Assembly (NCBI RefSeq): GCF_949987515.2
Contig: NC_082688.1
Coordinates: forward strand, 102,279,893-102,343,892
Origin: Delphinus delphis
Taxonomy: Eukaryota > Chordata > Mammalia > Artiodactyla > Delphinidae
DNA: 64,000 nt
Direction of reading: 5' to 3'
Position numbers and translations under genes: made by a program. The notes beneath the pieces were generated by a model, which was given only the letters and a program-made list of their open reading frames with translations, made no database searches and was not told the origin of the DNA. Shown piece by piece: positions 54,745-64,000 of the stretch. Each line of letters starts with the position of its first letter. Within the stretch, counting starts at the first letter, position 1.

Positions 54745-55663
54745 TAGTCGTACTTCAGTATCTGGGGGTTTTGGTTCCAGTGGGCCCCCAACCCCCCAGT
54801 CTTCAGATGCTCAAGTCCCTTATATAAAATGGCACAGTATTTGCATATAGCCTACCACATCCTCCTGTACACTTAATTTTTTTAAAATTTATTTCACTGA
54901 AGTATAGTTGATTTACTGTGTTAATTTCTGCTGTATAGCAAAATGATTCAGTTATACATATATATATATATATATATATACATTCTTTTTCATGTTCTTT
55001 TCCATTATGGTTTATCACAGGATATTGAATATAGTCCCTGTGCTATACAGTAGGACCTTGTTGTTTATCCATTCTCTATATAATAGTTTGCATCTGCTAA
55101 TCCCAAACTCCCAATCTATTCCTCCCCAACTCCCCTCCCCCTTGGCAACCACAAGTCTGTTCTCTATGTCTCTGAGTCTGTTTCTGCCTCATAGGTAGGT
55201 TCATTTGTGTCATAACTTAGATTCATAAGTGATATCATATGATATTTGTCTTTCTCTGTCTGACTTACTTCACTTACTGTGATAATCTCTAGGTCCATCC
55301 ATTTGCTGCAAATGGTGTTATCGCATGATTTTTACGGCTGAGTAGTATTCCATTGTATACATGCACCACATCTTCTTTATCCATTCATCTGTCGATGGAC
55401 ATTTAGGTTGCTTCCATGTCTTGGCTATTGTAAACAGTGCTGCAATAAACACTAGGGTGCATGTATCCTTCTGTATACTTTAAGTCCTCTCTAGATTACT
55501 TTTAATACCTCATACAATGTAAATGCTATGTAAATAGTTGCTCGGCATGCAGCAAACTCAAGTTTTGCTTTTTGGAACTTTCTGGAATTTGTTTTCTGAA
55601 TATTTTCCATCTGCAGTTGGTTGAATGCATGATGTAGAACACGCAGATATGGAGGGCCGACTG
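54745..55663. mobile_element. MER2 (Tigger-group) DNA transposon, split by L1
   Basis: Left half 54745-54876 (GGGGGTTTTGGTTCCAGTGG, GATGCTCAAGTCCCTTATAT). Right half 55483-55663 (TCTCTAGATTACTTTTAATA, ending TATGGAGGGCCGACTG). The two halves are contiguous in the MER2 consensus; the terminal inverted repeats are recognisable. Confidence 0.88.
54877..55482 (-). mobile_element. L1 3' end, antisense, inserted in MER2
   Basis: About 600 bp from CACTGAAGTATAGTTGATTT to AACACTAGGGTGCATGTATC. CTGTACACTTAA and CTGTATACTTTAA at the borders are a mutated duplication. Contains (TA)n at 54957-54979. Confidence 0.93.
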
Positions 55664-56164
55664 TATTTCTAAACTGTATTTGATACTTCTTTCATTAACT
55701 AAGAACACTGAATGTTATTTAACTGTTATAATGATGCCTTGATGTCTTTACTATGTGCATCAGTCACTGTTCTAGGCCCTCAGGGCCTACTGAGCTGTGA
55801 AGAGCTGTTTGCTCCAACGACTTTTATTCGTTTGTATATGCTCTTAATCATTATTCAGTATCTTTTCTAGACTCAGTGTCTTTCCCTAATATCTCTTCCC
55901 TGCCACGTCTTCCTCTCTTCGGATGTGCTACTCAGAATCTATTGTTGGCTGGGAACCCAGAACACCAAGGCTTCAGTGTTGGTAACTTTCTGAGTGAGGA
56001 CATTCTCTTGTCCATGAGAACTATGAATTTCCGGCTTAGATGTATTTCTCACCTACTTTGGCATCATGTCTCAGATTTCTGTAGCCTGTTACCATATTAT
56101 CTATGTGCTGATTCTTATACATTCTCTTTGAAAATCACAGAGTCATATCTATTTGAAAAAAATC
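55664..56164. other. Intergenic, no recognised feature
   Basis: A 109-codon plus-strand ORF at 55876-56205 shows no domain. Otherwise unremarkable. Confidence 0.4.
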
Positions 56165-56390
56165 TTTTCCCATTTTTTTCTTGTGCTAAAATACACTTAA
56201 CATAAAATTTACTATGGTAACCATGTTAAAGTGTACAGTTCAGTGTTATTAAATACACTCACATTCTTGTACAGCTGTCAATCCCAACCATCTGCAGAAC
56301 TCTTCATCTTCTCAATCTGAAACTCTATACCCATTAAACAATAACTCCCCATGACTCCATACCCCCTGGCAATCACTACCATTCTTCTCC
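56165..56390 (-). mobile_element. Old L1 3'-end fragment, antisense
   Basis: AACATAAAATTTACTATGGT, then AAAGTGTACAGTTCAGTGTT and CCTGGCAATCACTACCATTC. Confidence 0.75.
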
Positions 56391-56426
56391 GTCCCTCCCT
56401 CCTCTTTCCTCCCTCCTCCTCCCTTG

Positions 56427-56749
56427 CTCCTTTCTCTTTCTTTCCTCCTTTCCTTCTTTCTTCCTTTCTTTCTTTTCTTTCCTTCTTTCTTTTTTCCTTC
56501 CTTCCTTTCCTTCTTTCCTTCCTTCCTTCTTTCTTTCTTCTTTCCTTCCTTCCTTTCTTTCTTTCTTTTCTTTTTTCTTTCTTTTTCTTTCTTTCCTTTT
56601 CTTTTTTTCTTTCTTTCTTCTTTCTTTCTTCCTTTCTTCCTTCCTTCCTTCCTTCCTTTCTTTCCTTCTTTCCTTCTTTCCTTCCTTCCTTCTTTCTTTC
56701 TTCCTTCCTTCCTTTTTTTTCTTTCTTTCTTTTCTCTTTCTTTCTTTCC
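56427..56749. repeat. 323-bp uninterrupted polypyrimidine (CTTT/CCTT)n tract
   Basis: Every base from 56427 to 56749 is C or T on the plus strand. The C/T-rich zone starts at 56392 with a single G at 56426. Confidence 0.98.
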
Positions 56750-57689
56750 AATTAGATTTGAAAAGATATCTTACTGTCACCTGGTTTCACTTCCCATCCA
56801 CATGTTTTAGATTCCATCTACAGCATGCTCTGAGACTAGTCAATTATTCAATATTCTTTATCTTGGCTTGTTTCATTATCTGTTAAAGGAAGTACCTTCC
56901 AGCATTGACATCGTAAGTTTTCAGAAAATAGAGATGATAACAATAACACTTAAATTAAATTATACCTTCCCTGTCTGAAGGCAGTTGAGCCAGATCTTCC
57001 TCTTCCATGTGAAAGATGTGTGGGTTTGGACAGAGACTGGTAGTGATGCAGACAGGACACTCATCTGGGAAGGGTGGTCCAGAGGCATGGGAGAGAGGTG
57101 GGGAGTCACCTTGAGGCTGTTTAGCTGGAGAAACAGGTCCAGGATGGAAAGAGTCCCAGAAATGGAACGGCCATGGGCTGACCCAGGAAAATGGATGAGC
57201 CTAGTCAGCTTCTTCTACATTATCACTCCCTCCTTTCTCTGTTCCCTTTCTTATCATGGGATGAGAAGGAGCCAGTCGGGTCATTGTGTGGGTTTCAATG
57301 ACTGAGTAAGCAAGGCCCCCTCCACCAGGCTTGGCCACAGTGTCCCAGAATGGTTCCCATCTGTAACAAGGAAGGCTTGGGAGGGAAACTGAACTGCTGT
57401 CCAGAGTCTGATAACAGGATGGGATTGAAGTCATATTTCAAAGCACCCAAGGGAGCTAGGGTGGGGGCAAGGATTGTCACAAATGGCGAGGAGAATTTTG
57501 GAGACCAGATATTTACCAGCTGTACCTTCAAAGAAGGATTAATCTTGGTCTTCCCCAATTTCCCTCTGCCTGGCCTTGCAAACTTAAAAAGAGAGGCCAT
57601 ATATCTTCTCTATAATATATTCTTGGAATAGTAGACAAGGAAAATAGGGAAAAAACAGCCCAAGTTAAAATCAGATATATCGTTATAAA
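56750..57689. other. Intergenic, unassigned
   Basis: Unique-looking. ORFs of 93-106 codons at 56985-57631 lack any recognised domain. Confidence 0.4.
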
Positions 57690-59660
57690 ATCATAGACCT
57701 AGGGTGTAAAGGGCTTTGAATATTTTCTAGTTAACTACATACGAGATCATGCATTTTGACTGCAACATTACAGATAACATACTGTCTCTTTTTGAGCACT
57801 TCTAGCAACAGGGAACTCAAAACTTCCTAAAATAGCCTGGGTCAGTCTTGGACAGTTCTGGTTGTTAGAGATTGTTGTAATAAATCTGATTTTCTGTAGT
57901 TTTTACCCATCATGCTTGCTTTGTCTGGTAGAATAACTCCAATCCTTCTTCACTTGCCAGACCCCAAACTTGGCTTCTATTATGGTCTTTTCAAAGTTAA
58001 CATCCAATGTTTCCAACTTTTGGCTTATTTAGTCAGTTTCAAGCCTCTTAACTCTGCTAGATATTCTTCTCCAAGGAAGTTTCCATTTGTTAATGTTTCT
58101 CCATGTGGTACCCATCATGGTCTAATTAGCACAAGGGGGAGAAAGATGTTCACTTCTCTTATGATGGACTCATTATCTCTGATAGCAGAGCTTGGAATCA
58201 CACTGGCTTTTGGGTTCATCATCAACTGAGCACAAGCTACTGTGCCCCTTGTAAAACTGGTTTTTGAACACAACCGACTTCAATTGTCCATCATATGTCA
58301 CAGTGGCTGTAGTCCCAAAGTGTTAAGGGGCAAAGCAGGGTTGGCTGGAGCTTTTAGATGACATCAGAGATCAAGCAGAGCCTTCTGGACAGAGGATAGT
58401 GCAGCTTTGCACAACAAGCCCAGGATGGTCACTCTCTGGACAGAAGCCCCATCACAAGGCAAACTGCAAGACTTGGCTTTGCAAGTTCCTCACCAGGAAG
58501 AGAAACCAAGCACCGGGGGCCATACCTGTCGGTTGAAACTTGGAAATTTCTTCCTGGAGAGCAAGGCGCCAAGACAAGGGACTGAGGAGTCATTCCAGGG
58601 GTCAGTCCTAACAAGAGCCAAGGGATGAGATAAGAGATGTTGCGCCTGTTATACTGACCACAAAACAAAACAGACCAAAAGACTGGAAGGCAAATTGTTT
58701 CCGGTGCTCTGATCACGGAAGATGGTGGAAGCTGAGTTCTTAATCACTCAGGAAAGGTTTTCATGGCTTCACCCCTTCTGGTCTTTCAAGAAACCAGAGG
58801 GGGTGTTTGTCAGTGTGAATGAACTAGGGCAGGTCCTCACACTGGAAGTTGATTAAAGTTGTCTGTCTCAGACCGAGAAGATTTGGGGCCTGAAATCTGT
58901 TCTCTCTCCCTCTTAGTTTCCTGTCATCTGCTGATTTAATAAACACACCATCACTGTCCTCATCTAAGTCATGCAAATGTTTAGCAGAGCAGGCCAAGGA
59001 CAAATAGTTCTATGGCACAGTATAAAGTCCTCCCTTCAGGTGACAACCATCTATTAAACACAACTCTGTGAGGTAAACCATCCAAGTGCTTATTAATCTA
59101 TCTAACGATTCCAATATTTAGCTTACATTTCTCCATCTTGTCCATAAGGTTCTAAGGAGAGACACTGTCAAACGCCTTGCTGAAGTGTGATTTATATGTC
59201 TTGCAATTCTCTGTGCCAAAAGCAGAACGAAGGTTAGACTGGCATGATTTATTCTGAGTGAACCTGTACTGACTCTTGGTGGTCACTGCTGTCCTTTCAA
59301 AGTATGTCCACAAAGCATTTCTGTTAAAACCCACTTTGAAATTGCTCTCAAGATGATCATCAAGTCTATTTGGTCTTTAGTTTATAGAACCTTTTTTCTT
59401 CCCTTTCTTGAAAACTGGGAAAACATTCAATCCTCTCCAGCCTCCCGAGACTTCTCTCATTCTTCATAGTTGTTCAGAAAGTATCCATAGCATTTCAGCT
59501 TTCATTATTTCTACAAGACCCTGGTGGTATAATTTGTGCGGATCTGGAGACCTGAACTTTCTGAGAGCAATGGGGGGTATTATAACCAACCCTGGTTTCC
59601 CTCTTGAAATGTTTGCATTACCTCTTCTAATATGAAGATCAATCTTCTTGAGATAAGCTA
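57690..59660 (-). mobile_element. CR1/L3-family LINE fossil, reverse
   Basis: 57690-58030 follows the reverse CR1/L3 3' region (ACTTCTAGCAACAGGGAACT, TTCTGGTTGTTAGAGATTGT). 58930-59660 covers the reverse-transcriptase region: the minus strand reads FSKAFDSV at 59158-59184, SCQSNLRSAF upstream of it, and LNVFPVFKKGKK near 59400-59435, all in CR1/L3 RT order. 58040-58920 is unmatched, either an insertion or decay. Many lesions; not coding. Confidence 0.75.
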
Positions 59661-60314
59661 GGAGGAAAAAAATAAACTGGACCCAAGTAGTTCTATTTCT
59701 ATCCATGATCAATTAATAGCAACCTCTGTCCCAAGCATGAAGACTTACTTATCTTTCTTTTTCTTGATATACTCTTTAAAAGGCGTTTTTGTTGTTGTTA
59801 TCATTGGCACTTAACAGAGCTAAAACCCAGAAATGTGCTTATACAGTATTTATGGGTGTCTGATATCATGCTATTTTTTTTTTCCATAATGGTGGAAATT
59901 CCAGAGCCACCCAATCATCATGAGACCTAGCTCTATTTAGCTCCTGATTTTGGAGGTCTGAAAGATCCTAACCCCTGTGCAGAACAAGTACAGTTTTTTT
60001 ACAGTTATTGCCATCATTTGCTTAAGCTAATGTGGGTGAGTCTCCTTTCTTTATAATAACCAAACAAGCCTAACCAGAACCATTCATCCATCCAATGAAG
60101 TTTTGGAGAGCTACTTTGTACCAGGGACACCTGAAGCTGCCCAAGAGTAAGAGCCCTCTCTTCTCCTTGTTTTGGCATTTTTCCTCTTAACAGTCCCATG
60201 ATTCAGGATTTGATTACCCTTAATCTCATCATCATCTTATACAATATTACCTGCCTTCCATTTTACATAGTTTGCTGTATCCTGTCTAGGAGACCTGTGT
60301 CCTTTCATATGTGT
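59661..60314. other. Intergenic, unassigned
   Basis: May contain further CR1/L3 5' sequence too degraded to call. Confidence 0.3.
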
Positions 60315-60540
60315 CTAATATTCTATTTCTGAGCTGCCCTGTGTGGTCACCACTAGTCACATGTGGCTATCTAAATTTAAATACTTAAAGTAGCACAAAA
60401 TTTAAAATCTAGTTCCTCAGTCACACTAGTGACATTTCCAGTGCTCAATAACCATGTGGCTAGTGGCTTCCATATCAGACAGTGCAGATACAGAATATAT
60501 CCCTGATCATAAAAGCTCTCTTGGACAATGCTGGTCTAGC
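60315..60540. mobile_element. hAT-Charlie-type MITE
   Basis: Near-palindromic: ACTAGTCACATGTGGCTATC and AACCATGTGGCTAGTGGC face each other around an AT-rich centre, with GACAGTGCAGATACAGAA and TTGGACAATGCTGG at the right end, as in Charlie-related MITEs. Confidence 0.65.
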
Positions 60541-60941
60541 TATTTCTCAAGCCCTTTGAAGTTCTTCTCAAGCAGCAAGGCTGGATGCATTCGACAGAGT
60601 TGGCACGTACTGACTGTCCTTGTCCAGAGGGCTTTATGGCAGTGGACTCCTGTGGCTGCCCCTTTAACGTAGTCTAGGTGCTTGGTTTAGACACTCCTGT
60701 AAAGGCAAGTGATTACAATGCACATCAGTTCCTTTGCTCTTCAAGGAACCACAGTTTGCAAATGAATGTGAGTGAATATTTCCCAGATCCCATTGAGGGT
60801 CACTGTGATGATCATGCCCCACAAAAAGCTGGCGCTTGCAGACACTCAAAATGTTTGCTTGAATGAGGAAATGAACGAAGAGTGGTCTCTTTAGTCCCTG
60901 AAACATGTTCTTGAAAAGTCAAAGAAAGGTACCCTGGCGTC

Positions 60942-61023
60942 AGGAAGGAAGAAAGAAAGAAAAGAAAGAGAGCGAGAGAGAAAGAAAGAAGAGAGGAAAG
61001 AAAGAAAAAGAAAGGAAGAAAGA
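60942..61023. repeat. Purine-rich (GAAA/GGAA)n tract
   Basis: 82 bp of A/G with one C at 60973. Confidence 0.95.
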
Positions 61024-61199
61024 TTCCACAGGTACCTACCGAATCTCTCTCCTCCATCTTTATTTCTCTGCTTCCGGGTCAGAGCGAGACTTAGAGGTGG
61101 GCTGGGATGCAGGTGCCAGAGGAAGGAAGTAGGGAGGAAAGGAAGGAAGTAAAAAAAGGAGCATCACATAAGAGGGAGAGAGTCACAGCGTTTTAAAAT

Positions 61200-61400
61200 G
61201 CGAAAGGATCTAGGGTCCATTTAGCCTAGCTCCTCACGTCACCAATGAAATATGGACATTTCATTTGGCATTTAATACAAATCTGCTGAAAAAAAAATGA
61301 AGCAATTGAGGTCAAAAGACGTAGGTTAAGCGAAGTGTCTAGAGTTACAAAGCTAGTGAGTGTCGGAGCAGGGGCTAGAAGCCAGCCCACCTATCCCGTG
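61200..61400 (-). mobile_element. Possible MIR-like SINE, minus
   Basis: GAAGCAATTGAGGTCAAAAG, then TAGAGTTACAAAGCTAGTGA and GCAGGGGCTAGAAGCCAG follow the reverse MIR pattern weakly. Confidence 0.5.
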
Positions 61401-62194
61401 ATTTCCCACCGCAGGCTCAGACCACCCCTCCCCCAGCCCCAGGGAGAACAGCAAGGAGGGGAATGCGGGGTGGGAAGCAAGCCAGGGGGAAGGAGAGAAA
61501 GTACATTTGTGTATCAGCTGTCAGCCTCCCTTGTGATTTTCTTTCTTTAAGCAGAAAAAAGTTTCCTGGCCACGTCACCTACTCAGTCTGAACCTCGTGG
61601 TTTCCCCATCCCCAGGGCAAGCTCTCATCAGCAGGGACCTTGCCTAGACTGTACAATGCCACCACTAGCTGGTGACCCCAAGCGAGGTACTGGTTGACTA
61701 ACTTACTCAGGTTGCACTTAGTTTAGTTCATCGCTTGTCCCTCATAATCTTGGTCCAGATCCAAACTGATTTCTGAAGCAGCTTGGCGTTCCTAAAATTT
61801 CACCTACGCTAGAGCAGAAACACACTTTGAAACAGAGTTTGATGAGGAGTTTAAATAGAATATTCGAGTGACTTTATCAAAGCACCTCCCCTGTTGATCC
61901 TAGATAATTAAGACCTGGAGCAGGTTTTCGAAAATGTTTCACATTCCCTTTACTTCTTATCTCTAGAAAACTCTCCAGGTCAAGAACTTTGGCATCTTGA
62001 GTATAGAGTTGGAGGTCATACAGATCTGATTTCTAGTGAAAGCTGTCACACAGTTGTTACCACGCGGAGGGAACTTACTCTCTCAGTTCCAACTTAGATC
62101 GTAATAGGAGCGTATGAGCACTGGGGAAGAAGGTCCTTATTATTCTGTGGGACCACACTGCCTGGGAAACATCACGTGGTCAACACATGTTGAT

Positions 62195-62430
62195 TACATG
62201 TGTGGCTCTGGGTGACAAGACCCAGGTTTGAACCCTGGCACCCTCGCTTTGCAGCAGTATGACCTTGAGGCAAGTCCCTTGATTTCTTGCTATCTTAGTT
62301 TTCTTGTCTGCGTCATAGGGTTCTCATTGTGTCCCCAGAGTAATGAGGACAAATTGAGGTCATGTGTGTAGAAGGCTTAGCACAGAAACCTGGCACTTGA
62401 TCAACATTAGCTAGCATTATTATTTCCCAC
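62195..62430 (+). mobile_element. MIR SINE, plus
   Basis: CCAGGTTTGAACCCTGGCAC, GTATGACCTTGAGGCAAGTC, AACCTGGCACTTGATCAACA. Confidence 0.85.
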
Positions 62431-64000
62431 TGTCGTACAATCTCTTTATGTACATTTCATCGTCCTTGGGGGCACCAAGCAAGCTGGTTGCAAGCTCTCA
62501 GTCAGAAACATCTGCCAAGTGGCAGAATTCACACCACACTTGTGATAAACGTCCTAACTCCTCCACAGCTTCAGCTGGGCCAAGTGAGGTGAGCGTTGGA
62601 TTTTATGGGTCTGACGAAGACGTTTGAAATATTGTAGGAGACTGTCAAAGAATACTTAGACCCACTCCAAAAGAGGGCCGTTCTTAATTTTCATCTTTCC
62701 TGCAAGTCAGAAAGATATATACTCTCCAAATAATGGCAGTTTCCTCGTCCTGAAGTTATGGCAGCTTGGTGATACAATAAACAGCACCCTGTCATAAGGA
62801 CCGCATAAAACATGGTCTGACATTTCTTTAAAAGTAGAAAGAAACATGACTGCAGCAGATGACCTTTCCTCGGAGGGCACAGCTGTTTTGTGTGGTTAGA
62901 GGGACCCGTGGTTTCATACTTAGGGGCTACGATATATGACTGGCTTTTCACAAAGTGTTTCCATGAGAAATTACAGTACGTTCTAAAGGAGAGTGCCAAT
63001 TCTGCTGCATTCACATTAGGTAGGAGGACTTTTTCCTCCACTCTTGATGTTTTCCAAATGACACTGTGCTGAATACTTGTGATTAGAAACTTCTTTGGTG
63101 TTTGAAGCATTAAGCGGTATCAAGGTTACTGAGGCATCTTCTATTTCCTGGGAAATTTAACTGATGGGCCTTTTGTGGGGTTGGTGGGTCGGCATCTTTG
63201 AGGACTCAGCATTTATGAGAAGTCACTCCAAACGCAGTGCTTCCGTGGGTGAGCACTGAGCATCTGAGCATCTCCGGGAAAATGTTCAATAGTCACCTTG
63301 TTAACAGATAGTAGGTAATTTCCATTTTCTCGAAAAATGTTTGTCCCTCCTATAGAATGTTATTTGTGTAATGCCTTAAAATGGTGATGAAAAAGTAAAA
63401 CAATGGGTCTAGAGTTTCTAATTGTATATGTGTTATGTTGGCGAGACTGGATGTTTTCCTTCTTTGCTTCTTTTCCAAGTTATCTTAACATGTTTTACTT
63501 ACTTCCTAATGAAATTAAAAAGAAAGCTTATATCTTCATTTAGTTTTCGACTGAGTTTCCCCTAGGCATCCATGGTTACTGCAAACAATCCCATTAAAGC
63601 GCCGGACACACTGCCACCTCCCCAAACTCTGTTCTCTAAATTAGAATAGTAAGTCCTTGGAGAGGGGAGTTTGGCAGCCTTTCTGCAGGACTGGGGGGGT
63701 GGATTAGATGCCAATTACTGACGGCCGTGGTGCCAATAGAAAAATGTGCTCCAATTGCTTGTCTCCAAAACCCTGCTACTGACCTGCCAACAGCAGGGCA
63801 TTGAGTGCACGTCCCAGTATGATGGGAGATTTGTTCTGATTTATCTCTGCTCTCTCGCCTTGTCCCCTGTGTGTCCAAACCTGGGACTATGCAAAAGGGG
63901 CTGGTTTGGTTTAGAAGTACAAGCTGAGACGCTGAAACAGTTGACTTATTGGTAATTAGACCACACTGGTATTGAACCCGTGACCTCAGCCTCATTAGAG
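62431..64000. other. Repeat-poor intergenic block at window end
   Basis: No recognised interspersed repeat and no plausible exon. Contains TTATTGGTAATTAGACC and GATGCCAATTACTGACG homeodomain-like cores. Candidate conserved non-coding DNA. Confidence 0.4.

Noticed and set aside
56278..56810. Lys/Arg/Glu-rich and Phe/Ser/Leu-rich ORFs of up to 157 codons on both strands
   Set aside because: They are translations of the (CTTT/CCTT)n tract and have no independent coding signal.
26041..64000. EBF2 or other neighbouring-gene exons
   Set aside because: Looked for on both strands. No COE/EBF DNA-binding, IPT or HLH-like peptide is visible, which fits the large human CDCA2-EBF2 gap.

Overview
The window is vertebrate nuclear DNA: intron-split coding sequence, AT-rich spacers and dense interspersed repeats. 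The youngest repeats are CHR-1/CHR-2 SINEs (tRNA-derived, head motif GGGCTTCCCTGGTGG) and 3' ends of a cetartiodactyl L1. Many still have intact target-site duplications. No ruminant BovB or Bov-A2 repeats were recognised. This repeat profile points to a whale or dolphin (Cetacea); the species cannot be read from the window.

Positions 1-25375 hold the 3' half of one gene on the + strand, CDCA2 (Repo-Man), the mitotic chromatin-targeting subunit of protein phosphatase 1. Seven coding exons can be placed exactly, with AG/GT borders and matching phases: 1888-1972, 2438-2682, 6942-7020, 7957-8045, 9352-9489, 20970-21141 and 24159-25375. They encode about 674 residues, including the PP1-docking RVTF motif and a PP2A-B56-type LSPIPE motif. 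Earlier exons lie upstream of the window. Three features of the last exon stand out: a nine-alanine tract, a KEN tripeptide, and an apparent frameshift close to the C-terminus. The frameshift replaces the ancestral last residues and moves the stop 8 bases upstream.

From about 26 kb to the end no coding exon is recognisable. In human this interval lies between CDCA2 and EBF2, which are convergent; I see no EBF2 exon. It is a mosaic of old LINEs (L1, L2, and a roughly 2-kb CR1/L3 fossil at 57.7-59.7 kb with readable reverse-transcriptase motifs), MIR SINEs, DNA-transposon relics (MER2/Tigger, hAT), ERVL/MaLR-type LTRs and younger CHR SINEs, often nested. Simple repeats include (CA)n, (GT)n and a 323-bp uninterrupted pyrimidine tract. 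Several repeat-poor blocks (31.8-34.7, 45.1-47.9 and 62.4-64 kb) are the best places to look for long-range regulatory elements.

I found no evidence of a novel multi-gene system. The most informative observations are the changes at the CDCA2 C-terminus, the CR1/L3 fossil, the tail-poor SINE insertions, and the candidate non-coding regulatory blocks. Repeat family names are assigned from remembered consensus sequences, and human comparisons are from memory.
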